This document shows, one piece after another, positions 8,484-16,102 of a DNA stretch of 64,000 bases. Below the pieces are notes generated by a model, which saw only the letters and a program-made list of their open reading frames with translations, made no database searches and had not been told where the DNA came from. The stretch lies in NCBI GenBank assembly GCA_039192515.1, contig JBCCXA010000016.1:1-64000 (forward strand), given 5' to 3'. The stretch comes from Verrucomicrobiota bacterium (lineage in GTDB: Bacteria > Verrucomicrobiota > Verrucomicrobiia > Methylacidiphilales > JBCCWR01). How positions within the stretch are numbered: position 1 is the first letter of the stretch; each line of letters begins with the position of its first letter. The translations under genes and the position numbers were made by a program.

Positions 8484-9539
8484 TTATACTTTCAAAGCAT
8501 CTAGGTCTTGATTGAGTGAACGTGGCAGCATACGAAGTGCTTCAAGGTAGCCGTTAGATTCAATTCCTTCTAGCATCTTATCAGATCGCTCAAGTAAATC
8601 TTTTGCCTTACGCACGGCATAGGTATGACCACCGGACTTGATGACTTTATCCACCACGATGCCATAGTCACTACCCTCACCATGTAAAATGACTTCAGAA
8701 ATTTCTTCTGACTCTTTTTCATTAAGCTGCTCTAACATCCATATAACTGGTAGTGTCATTTTTCCACGAGCAAGGTCTGTACCTAAGGTTTTGCCAAAAA
8801 CATCTTCTTTACCAAATAAATCCAGACAATCATCGTAAATTTGGTAGGCTGTGCCGAGTTGATCCCCATAAATAGAAAAACGTTTCTGTATATCAGTGTC
8901 TTGATCTGAACAAAAAGCTGCCAATTCAGTAGCAACTCGGAACAAAGCCCCAGTCTTCATACTGACAATTTTCAGATAATCTTGGACTGAGAGTTTCAAA
9001 TCATAGCGCCTCTGCGTCTGAAGAATTTCTCCGGTGCACACTTCACTAGCCGCATCAGCTACTTGCTTGCTAACTTCTGAAGAAGAAAAGCGTGTGCACA
9101 TCTTAAAGGCGTGGGCTAACAAGCTATCGCCTACTAAAACAGATAGTTCATTGCCCCATTTCTGGCACATAGTGGGCTTTTTACGCCTTATTAAAGCTTG
9201 GTCCATGATATCATCGTGAATAAGAGACGCTAAGTGAATAAGCTCAATAACTACTGCCAGATCGATGTGTTTTTTATTCAGCTCCCCTAAAGCATGTGCA
9301 CTTAGCAAAACTAAAGCAGGCCTAATGCGTTTACCGCCTGTTTCCGTTGCATATTCAACATACGCCATGACATTTGGGTCAAATGTTTGGACTTGTAAGG
9401 CTATACTTTCGTTAACCTTCTCTAGATGAGGTATGATATCTTTGAAGTGCTTCTTTAGTTGTGTCTCCCTAGCTAATGCAGGAAACTTATCTAAAACCTT
9501 GTTCATCAAGGAGTCGCTTTTTGATACCATCTTAGCCAC
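8484..9539 (-). CDS. Polyprenyl (trans-isoprenyl) diphosphate synthase
   Basis: A 351-residue all-alpha prenyltransferase that extends allylic diphosphates with isopentenyl diphosphate, typically for the quinone side chain. It shows GGKRIRP (residues 68-74), the first aspartate-rich motif DDIMD (109-113) and the second DDCLD (236-240), with GTDLARGKMTLP after it. The small residues before the first motif fit a long-chain (C30-C40) product, but this is inference. The start given is GTG 9539; ATG 9530 is an alternative. First gene of a probable operon with the methyltransferase. Confidence 0.93.
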   Translation of the reverse strand: MAKMVSKSDSLMNKVLDKFPALARETQLKKHFKDIIPHLEKVNESIALQVQTFDPNVMAYVEYATETGGKRIRPALVLLSAHALGELNKKHIDLAVVIELIHLASLIHDDIMDQALIRRKKPTMCQKWGNELSVLVGDSLLAHAFKMCTRFSSSEVSKQVADAASEVCTGEILQTQRRYDLKLSVQDYLKIVSMKTGALFRVATELAAFCSDQDTDIQKRFSIYGDQLGTAYQIYDDCLDLFGKEDVFGKTLGTDLARGKMTLPVIWMLEQLNEKESEEISEVILHGEGSDYGIVVDKVIKSGGHTYAVRKAKDLLERSDKMLEGIESNGYLEALRMLPRSLNQDLDALKV

Positions 9540-9618
9540 ATCTTAATCTAAATTACCACAGCCCAAAGTCAAACTTTCCAACTCTAATGTGATGTCAAAA
9601 ATATTTTATCTTCAGAGA

Positions 9619-9656
9619 GATAGTATGAATGTGCTTGCGAAGCACATTTGTCTATC
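9619..9656 (+). other. Strong stem-loop in leader of HEAT-repeat lipoprotein
   Basis: A perfect 9-bp stem AATGTGCTT (9628-9636) / AAGCACATT (9640-9648) with loop GCG, extended by GATAG (9619-9623) / CTATC (9652-9656). It ends 16 bp before the ATG at 9673 and has no T-run after it, so a translational or RNA-stability element is more likely than a terminator. Confidence 0.55.
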
Positions 9657-9672
9657 GCATAACTTTTAGTTG

Positions 9673-10713
9673 ATGCTTTTGGGTAAAATAAGACTCAGCT
9701 TGATCACTTGCTTGGCAGTAGCTCTTATTCTGAGCTGTGGAAAGGAGAATGAAGTCATTAAGGAAGTTGATGCTTTAATGGAGGGTAGAAACTACAAGCA
9801 AGCGCTTGAGAGACTACGCAGAGCCCTAAAAGAAGACCCTAAAAACCCTAAGCTATTGCGCCAACAAGTTTTACTTTTTCTCAAAAGCGAACAGGTCAAT
9901 TATTCTATGGCCGCCTACGAAAAACTTCATAAAGCTAAGCCAAATCATCCCGTGTTAATTAATGCACTCAGCAACAACGATCCCGTTATACGAGTGACCT
10001 CAGCAAAGGCTTTAGGACTTATGCGCAGGCAAGATAGTATTGATGCGCTTATCAAAGCAGCTAAAGATAGTGATAAATCTGTTCGACAAGCTGTTGTGCT
10101 TGCTTTAGGCGATTTAAAAAACAAAAAAGCAGTTACAGTTCTTATTGAGACTTTAAAGGATCCAGATTGGTTCGTCCGTGCTGAAGCTGCCCAAGCTCTC
10201 AGTAAAATTGGAGATAGCCAGGCCGCTGAAGAGCTTTTCGCCCTTCTCAAGGATGAAGACGTATATGTGCGCAAGAACGCTCGTAAAGCGCTACAGGACC
10301 TGGCAAATGAAGAAAATAAAAAGACCTACATTGAGGCCCTTACTCATGATGACGACGAAGTTAGACTTATGGCAGCAATATCTCTGGCCAACATTGGTGA
10401 CGCGTCCTCATTAAGTGTTTTAGTAGAAGAACTTGATTCTAGTGATTCTGCAGATCCTATCGATGTGATCCGAGCTTTAGTCAAACTTCGAGATAAACAA
10501 GCTCTTCCAGCCCTTCGCAAGACTATGAAGGAAGCAGACGGAGAAGCTAAAGCATATGCTATATTAGCTCTTGGGGAATTCCGAGATAAAGAGTCCACAA
10601 GCGCTATTAAAAAGCTATCACAGAGTAGCAGTACTACCCGGGAAGTGAAAATGGCTTGCCTCATGGCTCTCAAGCGCATGAATCAACCCATGAGATTGCC
10701 GGATGAAAAGTAG
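9673..10713 (+). CDS. Lipoprotein with TPR-like start and HEAT repeats
   Basis: About 346 residues. The N-terminus has a lipoprotein signal peptide ending in LILSCGK (lipobox Cys near residue 22). Residues 30-90 look like TPR helices (YKQALERLRRALKEDPKNP), and from about residue 95 to the end there are successive HEAT/PBS-type repeats (VRVTSAKALGLM-like, VRQAVVLALGDL, VRAEAAQALSKIGD, VRKNARKALQDL, VRLMAAISLANIGD). It is probably an envelope-anchored protein-interaction scaffold. ATG 9673 is preferred over TTG 9670. It lies 53 bp before the TauE-like gene. Confidence 0.8.
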   Translation: MLLGKIRLSLITCLAVALILSCGKENEVIKEVDALMEGRNYKQALERLRRALKEDPKNPKLLRQQVLLFLKSEQVNYSMAAYEKLHKAKPNHPVLINALSNNDPVIRVTSAKALGLMRRQDSIDALIKAAKDSDKSVRQAVVLALGDLKNKKAVTVLIETLKDPDWFVRAEAAQALSKIGDSQAAEELFALLKDEDVYVRKNARKALQDLANEENKKTYIEALTHDDDEVRLMAAISLANIGDASSLSVLVEELDSSDSADPIDVIRALVKLRDKQALPALRKTMKEADGEAKAYAILALGEFRDKESTSAIKKLSQSSSTTREVKMACLMALKRMNQPMRLPDEK

Positions 10714-10766
10714 CTAAGGCATTCTTTCAGCTTTTTTCAATTCTGCAAAACCGCTAGATTTAATTT

Positions 10767-11123
10767 ATGCCTGATTGGATACTTTACGTTTTATTAGGAA
10801 TCATTACTGGATTTGCCAGCGGCTGCTTTGGAATAGGTGGTGGAGCCATTATGGTGCCTATTCTCATCCTTTTCTTTAAAGTTCCCTATCACACTGCTAT
10901 CGGAACCTCACTAGCACTGATTATTCCGATATCGCTGGCAGGTGGCTTTAAAAATTTTCAAATAGGAAAAATTGATTGGAACATTTTTTACGCCGCAGCT
11001 ATTGCCGGCATTGTTGGAGCATTGGTTGGTGTTTCCCTTATTCAAAAAGTCCCTGCTGAATACGCCAGAAAAGGATTTGCCGTTTTTTTGCTTTTTACCG
11101 CCTATCGCCTTTGGGTCAAATAA
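10767..11123 (+). CDS. TauE/SafE family transporter, half-size
   Basis: A 118-residue membrane protein with the TauE/SafE signature GFASGCFGIGGGAIMVP at the N-terminus and about four hydrophobic segments (residues 4-22, 25-45, 48-62, 73-93). Full-length members have about 240-270 residues built from two such halves, so this single-repeat form probably works as a homodimer, or is a truncated gene. The ORF ends cleanly and I see no second half downstream. Family members export sulfite, sulfoacetate or other organic anions; the substrate here is unknown. Confidence 0.8.
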   Translation: MPDWILYVLLGIITGFASGCFGIGGGAIMVPILILFFKVPYHTAIGTSLALIIPISLAGGFKNFQIGKIDWNIFYAAAIAGIVGALVGVSLIQKVPAEYARKGFAVFLLFTAYRLWVK

Positions 11124-11208
11124 GTGTTTGGAGCAGAAAGTGCTTAAGTTATAAAGTCACTATAAGCAATACTTCAAGATCCCACAGCTCCTCCAGATAA
11201 TTACTACC

Positions 11209-12297
11209 TTACTCCTCTGAACCCTTTTCCATGGCTGCAAGCTTTAGTTCGAGATCTGAAGCTTCTAGCTGGTCCATGAGTTCTTCTACCTCACCCTCCA
11301 TAAAACCTGTCAGGTTATAAATGGTGTAGTTGATACGGTGATCGGTAATACGGTTTTGGGGATAGTTGTACGTGCGAATTTTCTCGTTACGATCCCCAGA
11401 ACCTACTTGTTGCTTCCGATGTTCCGCGTATTTTTTGCGCTCTTGTTCTTGTTTTGCTTCGAGAAGACGGGCGCGTAAGATACTCATAGCCTTCTCACGG
11501 TTTTTGATTTGGGAGCGCCCATCCTGACATTTGACTATGATGCCGGTGGGTAGGTGGGTAATCTGCACCGCAGAATCTGTTGTATTTACTCCCTGTCCAC
11601 CAGGCCCACCTGAGCGACATACATCCACACGTATCTCATCTGAGCGAATTTCCAAATCCACTTCTTGTGCCTCAGGCAAAACAGCTACGGTAGCAGTCGA
11701 AGTATGAATGCGGCCCTGGCTTTCAGTAGCAGGAACTCTTTGGACCCGGTGAACACCACTTTCAAAACGCAACTTCTTGAAGACATCATCTCCATTCATT
11801 TGAAAGGTAATTTCCTTATAACCCCCGGACTCTGAAGGACTCGCATCCATCGGCTCAATCTTCCATCCTACGCGTTCAGCAAAGCGATTGTACATGCGAA
11901 ACAGATCTCCTGCAAATATGCCGGCTTCATCCCCTCCAGCACCCGCACGAATTTCCACGATAGTATTACGGGAATCATTTGGATCTGGCGGGACCACAAA
12001 CTTTAAGAGTTCTTTTTCAGCTTTTTCCCAATCATTTTCTAGCTCGGGCAACTCTTCCTGGGCCATTGCCATAAGCTCTTCGTCCTCAGCCTTGGAGACT
12101 ATTTCCTTATTCTCTGCTAAATTTTTTTTAATGGTTTCGTAACGCTCTGAAAGTTCTATGGCAGTTTTCAGGCGCGAATGTTCCTTTAGAGAAAGCTGAG
12201 CCTCCTGTGGATTGTCGTAGAAATGAGGTCCTGAGATAAGCGTCTCAAGCTCCTTAAAGCGCTTGTAAAAGCCTTCTATATGTAGGGCGAGGTCCAT
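11209..12297 (-). CDS. prfA: Peptide chain release factor 1
   Basis: A 362-residue class I release factor. The PAT form of the PxT recognition motif (VQRVPATESQGRIHTS) assigns it to RF1 (UAA/UAG), and RSGGPGGQGVNTTDSAVQ contains the universally conserved GGQ that triggers peptidyl-tRNA hydrolysis. Length and N-terminal domain are normal. It is the last gene of a minus-strand series with rpmE and the fab genes, 88 bp after rpmE, with a stem-loop in that gap. Confidence 0.97.
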   Translation of the reverse strand: MDLALHIEGFYKRFKELETLISGPHFYDNPQEAQLSLKEHSRLKTAIELSERYETIKKNLAENKEIVSKAEDEELMAMAQEELPELENDWEKAEKELLKFVVPPDPNDSRNTIVEIRAGAGGDEAGIFAGDLFRMYNRFAERVGWKIEPMDASPSESGGYKEITFQMNGDDVFKKLRFESGVHRVQRVPATESQGRIHTSTATVAVLPEAQEVDLEIRSDEIRVDVCRSGGPGGQGVNTTDSAVQITHLPTGIIVKCQDGRSQIKNREKAMSILRARLLEAKQEQERKKYAEHRKQQVGSGDRNEKIRTYNYPQNRITDHRINYTIYNLTGFMEGEVEELMDQLEASDLELKLAAMEKGSEE

Positions 12298-12345
12298 ATC
12301 TAATTCTCAGTAATTTTTATGGACTTGCCCAGGCAAAAGGCATGA

Positions 12346-12377
12346 ATCTCATGCAACAAGAACAGTCCACATGAGAT
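12346..12377 (-). other. Stem-loop between rpmE and prfA
   Basis: ATCTCATG (12346-12353) pairs perfectly with CATGAGAT (12370-12377) across a 16-nt loop. On the transcribed strand it directly follows the rpmE stop and has no following T-run, so it may be a weak attenuator or an mRNA-stability element separating ribosomal protein and release-factor expression. Confidence 0.4.
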
Positions 12378-12385
12378 CCTGTAAG

Positions 12386-12667
12386 CTATTTTCCAGCTTT
12401 TTTCTTCTTCTTTCTGTTGGCCAGAATAGATTCGCCGAAACGCTTCTGAAACTTATCTACGCGTCCAGCGGTGTCGACTAAACGTGTTTGACCTGTGTAA
12501 GCAGGGTGTGAATCGGATGTCACGCCACACTTGACTACAAAATGCTCTACTCCCTCAATCACCCGAGTCTCCTCGGTCTTGATAGTCGAACGGGTCGCAA
12601 ACTCGCGATTCGTCGCCAAATCAACAAATACTGTTGGATTGAGCTCTGGATGGATTCCCTTTTTCAT
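12386..12667 (-). CDS. rpmE: 50S ribosomal protein L31, zinc-free type
   Basis: A 93-residue protein starting MKKGIHPELNPTVFVD, with SDSHPAYTG and VDTAGRVDKFQKRFG, all typical L31 blocks, and a Lys-rich tail. The paired cysteines of zinc-binding L31 (CxxC) are absent; there is only one Cys. It therefore belongs to the zinc-independent (C-minus, type B) form, which in other bacteria can replace the zinc form under zinc limitation. No second copy is seen here. It is followed by prfA. Confidence 0.93.
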   Translation of the reverse strand: MKKGIHPELNPTVFVDLATNREFATRSTIKTEETRVIEGVEHFVVKCGVTSDSHPAYTGQTRLVDTAGRVDKFQKRFGESILANRKKKKKAGK

Positions 12668-12704
12668 ACCGAAACCTTTCTTAAAAAATAAAACGAGCTA
12701 AGGA

Positions 12705-13952
12705 TCAAACCAGCTTTCTGGCTATTAGGCAAGCATTATGTCCACCAAACCCAAAAGAATTGCTCATAGCCACCCTGATTTCTGCCTCGCGTGCCTCGTT
12801 AGGCACATAATCTAGATCACATGCCGGATCCTGTTCCTCTATATTAATTGTAGGGTGAACAACCCCTGTTTTGATGGTTTTTAAGCAAGCAGCAAGCTCA
12901 ACACCGCCTGCAGCCCCCAGTAAATGACCTGTCATCGACTTAGTAGAACTGACCAATAGTCTATTTTTTGCATGCTCTCCAAAGACTGACTTTATTGCCT
13001 TCGTCTCCGCCACATCACCTACCGGTGTTGAAGTGCCGTGAGCGTTGACATAATCTACTTCCTCTGGATCAAGACTCGCCTTACGCAACGCAAATTCCAT
13101 GGCCAGAGCTGCCCCATTGCCATCAGAAGGGGGACTTGTCATATGATAAGCATCTGCTGAGGCCCCATAACCCACTATCTCACCATAGATCTCAGCACCA
13201 CGCTTCTTAGCAGCCTCGTATTCCTCAAGCACAACCACACCAGCACCCTCACCCATCACAAACCCATCACGATCTTTATCAAAAGGTCTAGAAGCCTTTT
13301 CTGGCTCATCATTTCGGGTACTAACCGCTTTCATGGAAGAAAAGCCCCCCATTCCCAAAAAGGTAATGCTAGCTTCACTTCCTCCCGCTAGGGCAACGTC
13401 CACATCTCCATCAGCTATATAACGGAAGGCCTCTCCTATGGAATGCGAAGCAGTTGCACATGCCGTCACTATGGCAAAGTTTGGACCTTTAAAATGGTAT
13501 TCGATTGCAATCATCCCGGAAGCAATATTACTAATCATCATCGGAATCATGAACGGGGAAATTCTTCCAGGACCTCGATTTAAGCCATTACTGTGATTAT
13601 CTTCCAGGGTCTTGAGACCACCAATACCTGCGCCTATGAAAACACTTGAACGCTCCGCCGGGTAAGCATCTTTCTCTAAGCCAGCGTCTTGAAAAGCTTG
13701 TCTTGCACATGCAATTGCTAGCTGTGTGTAGCGGTCGCATTTCCTCACTTCCTTGGCGTTATCGAGATATTCTAGAGGATCAAAGCCTTTTACCTCCCCA
13801 GCTATACGTGAATTCAGGTTTGATGCATCAAAATGCGTAACCGGCCCGATCCCACTTTTTCCGGCAACAAGATTCTTCCAAAACGTTTCCAGGTCATTAC
13901 CTAGAGGGTTTATTGTCCCTATCCCTGTTGCTACGACTCGCCTTTTGCTCAT
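12705..13952 (-). CDS. fabF: 3-oxoacyl-ACP synthase II
   Basis: A condensing enzyme of about 415 residues that elongates acyl-ACP with malonyl-ACP. The Cys-His-His catalytic set is visible: the nucleophile Cys in [10 protein letters not shown], His in [11 protein letters not shown] and His in [13 protein letters not shown]. The frame is open upstream to 13997, but [12 protein letters not shown] is the canonical N-terminus and the extension lies inside an intergenic stem-loop, so ATG 13952 is used. Fourth gene of fabD-fabG-acpP-fabF. Confidence 0.96.
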   Translation of the reverse strand: MSKRRVVATGIGTINPLGNDLETFWKNLVAGKSGIGPVTHFDASNLNSRIAGEVKGFDPLEYLDNAKEVRKCDRYTQLAIACARQAFQDAGLEKDAYPAERSSVFIGAGIGGLKTLEDNHSNGLNRGPGRISPFMIPMMISNIASGMIAIEYHFKGPNFAIVTACATASHSIGEAFRYIADGDVDVALAGGSEASITFLGMGGFSSMKAVSTRNDEPEKASRPFDKDRDGFVMGEGAGVVVLEEYEAAKKRGAEIYGEIVGYGASADAYHMTSPPSDGNGAALAMEFALRKASLDPEEVDYVNAHGTSTPVGDVAETKAIKSVFGEHAKNRLLVSSTKSMTGHLLGAAGGVELAACLKTIKTGVVHPTINIEEQDPACDLDYVPNEAREAEIRVAMSNSFGFGGHNACLIARKLV

Positions 13953-13986
13953 ACTATTTTCTACTAATTTCTCCCTGAAATAGCAA

Positions 13987-14012
13987 GGGCACCCCATTCC
14001 AACAGGGTGCCC
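13987..14012 (-). other. GC-rich stem-loop between acpP and fabF
   Basis: GGGCACCC (13987-13994) and GGGTGCCC (14005-14012) form a perfect 8-bp stem around a 10-nt loop just after the acpP stop. In the transcribed direction the T-run comes before rather than after the stem, so it is not a standard terminator. A likely role is protecting the acpP mRNA 3' end, giving acyl carrier protein higher expression than fabF. This is inference. Confidence 0.55.
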
Positions 14013-14036
14013 GAAAAAAACGAAAGTGATACTAGC

Positions 14037-14285
14037 TTACTTTCCGCCGTCTTTTTCTTCAATATACTTAACGACGTCACCAACTGTCTGAAGCTTTTCC
14101 GCATCCTCGTCGGGAACTTCGACACCGAATTGTTCTTCGAAAGCCATTACCAATTCGACCACGTCGAGAGAGTCCGCTCCCAAATCTTCGATGAATTTTG
14201 CCTCTTGCGTGACCTGTTCTGCATTCACACTTAGTTGTTCTACTATTATATCTTTAACCTTTTCTTCTATTGATTTCTCTGACAT
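14037..14285 (-). CDS. acpP: Acyl carrier protein
   Basis: An 82-residue acidic helical protein with the phosphopantetheine attachment Ser in [17 protein letters not shown], near residue 38. It carries growing acyl chains for the Fab enzymes encoded on both sides. AGGAG about 6 nt before the ATG is a strong ribosome site, consistent with the abundance of this protein. Confidence 0.98.
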   Translation of the reverse strand: MSEKSIEEKVKDIIVEQLSVNAEQVTQEAKFIEDLGADSLDVVELVMAFEEQFGVEVPDEDAEKLQTVGDVVKYIEEKDGGK

Positions 14286-14378
14286 TTATGCTCCTAACAT
14301 CATTTGGTTAACGCTTCTTATGACTTTCTGCGCGCGTTTGGCAACAAAAATCTTTCATTTTCTTTTTTCATTGTTTCT

Positions 14379-15119
14379 TTAGATAAACAATCCTCCGTCC
14401 ACTGTAAAGACTTCACCGGTAATATAACTTGCTGCATCAGTGGCTAAAAAAGCCACCAGGGAAGCAATATCCTCGGCTTTCCCTAACCGTTTGAGAGGTA
14501 TCTGTTCCAGTAATTTGCTCTTCAAATCATCCGATAAAACCTCTGTCATATCTGTTTCAATGAAGCCGGGACACACAATATTACAAGTGATGCCTCGAGC
14601 CGCAAATTCTTTAGCTGTCGCCTTGGTGAGGCCTATCAGGCCAGCTTTTGCTGCGGAGTAATTAGCTTGCCCAGCATTGCCATGAAGACCTATTACAGAG
14701 CCTACGTTAATGACTCTGCCCTTGCGAGCTCTTGCCATTTGCTTGGCAACTGGACGAGTCCAGTAAAAAGCGCCTGTTAAATTTGTATCGATGACCTCTT
14801 TCCAGTCATTGGTGCTCATCCGCATCATAAGACCATCTCGTGTGATACCGGCGTTATTGATCAGTATATCCACCTCGTCAAATTTCTTAAAGATTCCACT
14901 TACTGCTGCGTCTACATCTTCTTCTTTACTGATGTCTACTCCATATGGCTCATACTGAACGCCAAGAGCTCTAATTTCCTCTGAAGGAAGAGTTGCTGAC
15001 TCCAGACTGCGACTCACCCCAGCAATATGGCAACCTTGTTTAGCGAACTCTAGCGCAATGGCCTTACCAATACCTCTGCTAGCGCCTGTGACAATCGCTA
15101 CCTTATCCTTTAAGCTCAC
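14379..15119 (-). CDS. fabG: 3-oxoacyl-ACP reductase
   Basis: A 246-residue SDR that reduces 3-oxoacyl-ACP with NADPH. It has VTGASRGIGKAIA at the N-terminus, NNAGITRDGLMMRM, the Ser in NVGSVIG and the catalytic Tyr/Lys in NYSAAKAG, then PGFIETDMTE. The GTG start at 15119 lies within the last codons of fabD (17-bp overlap) and has AGGAG eight bases upstream, pointing to translational coupling. Confidence 0.97.
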   Translation of the reverse strand: MSLKDKVAIVTGASRGIGKAIALEFAKQGCHIAGVSRSLESATLPSEEIRALGVQYEPYGVDISKEEDVDAAVSGIFKKFDEVDILINNAGITRDGLMMRMSTNDWKEVIDTNLTGAFYWTRPVAKQMARARKGRVINVGSVIGLHGNAGQANYSAAKAGLIGLTKATAKEFAARGITCNIVCPGFIETDMTEVLSDDLKSKLLEQIPLKRLGKAEDIASLVAFLATDAASYITGEVFTVDGGLFI

Positions 15120-16032
15120 TAAGCACTCCTTTTAATTCTTCGTAATTGCCCGCTGACAAACACGGACTTGGGGTTTTTATACGGTTACACAGGCCTTTAA
15201 GCACACGACCAGGACCCAGTTCAATAAATTGCTCAATGCCATCATCCATCATTTGGCGAATACATTTCTCCCACAAGACACTCCCTGTAACTTGCCCGAT
15301 TAAAGAATCCCTAAGTTCGTCTTCATGTTTTGTAGGATAGCCTGAAATATTCGCATAAACGGGCACGCCGTTACTTCCTAGAGAGACAGAAGATAACTCG
15401 TTCTTTAAACCATCTTGTGCTTGTTGCATCAAACGCGAATGATAAGCTCCGGCTACTTTAAGTGGGATAATCTTTCTTAATCCCATTTCTCCGCCTATTT
15501 CCACAGCTTTTGGGATCAATGCTTTCTCACCAGAAAGCACTACCTGACCTGGACAATTGATGTTTGCGACTTGCAGCCCGGTCTTTTTCGCAACTTCCCG
15601 AGCTTGTTCCTCGGTAGCACCTAGTAGTGTTGCCATTCCGCCCTCAGTTGCTTGACAAGCTTGTTGCATGAGTTTTCCTCTCACGGCTACCAAATTTAGG
15701 CCATCTGCAAATGAGAAATGTCCTGCTGCCGCATGAGCGGTGAATTCACCTAAGGAAAGACCTGCGCAAGCAGTAAATACAAAGTCGGGATATTCTGCCT
15801 TGAGTATAGTGAGCAACGCCATGCCATGAACATAGAGTGCTGGCTGACAATAGCTGGTGTCTGTTAGCTTCTCTTCAGGACCATTGAAGCAGACGTCCTT
15901 AAATCCATTTTGAAGAAGCCGATCCGCTTGATCAAAGAGATCTTTTCCTTCTAATGAGAGCTCATATAGGTCTCTTCCCATCCCTACATGTTGCGCTCCT
16001 TGTCCAGAAAACAGTAATGCTAATTTTTTCAA
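15103..16032 (-). CDS. fabD: Malonyl-CoA:ACP transacylase
   Basis: About 309 residues, the usual FabD size. FSGQGAQHVGMGRDL is the N-terminal signature, the nucleophile Ser is in AGLSLGEFTA, and the catalytic His is in AGAYHSRLM, with a C-terminal ELGPGRVL. The frame stays open to an ATG at 16152, but that would overlap the TPR gene by 50 bp and add 40 unrelated residues. TTG 16032, which gives KKLALLFSGQG, is therefore the likely start. Its ribosome site is weak. Confidence 0.94.
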   Translation of the reverse strand: MKKLALLFSGQGAQHVGMGRDLYELSLEGKDLFDQADRLLQNGFKDVCFNGPEEKLTDTSYCQPALYVHGMALLTILKAEYPDFVFTACAGLSLGEFTAHAAAGHFSFADGLNLVAVRGKLMQQACQATEGGMATLLGATEEQAREVAKKTGLQVANINCPGQVVLSGEKALIPKAVEIGGEMGLRKIIPLKVAGAYHSRLMQQAQDGLKNELSSVSLGSNGVPVYANISGYPTKHEDELRDSLIGQVTGSVLWEKCIRQMMDDGIEQFIELGPGRVLKGLCNRIKTPSPCLSAGNYEELKGVLSELKG

Positions 16033-16102
16033 GCCGCATATGGAACCACGTCCCCTATAGGTAGACAACCTTTTTTTACTTACCAGGTGGAATAAAATAG
16101 AA

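Noticed and set aside
12705-13997. Longer FabF start at 13997
   Set aside because: The extra residues lie in the acpP-fabF stem-loop and have no homology; [12 protein letters not shown] is the standard start.
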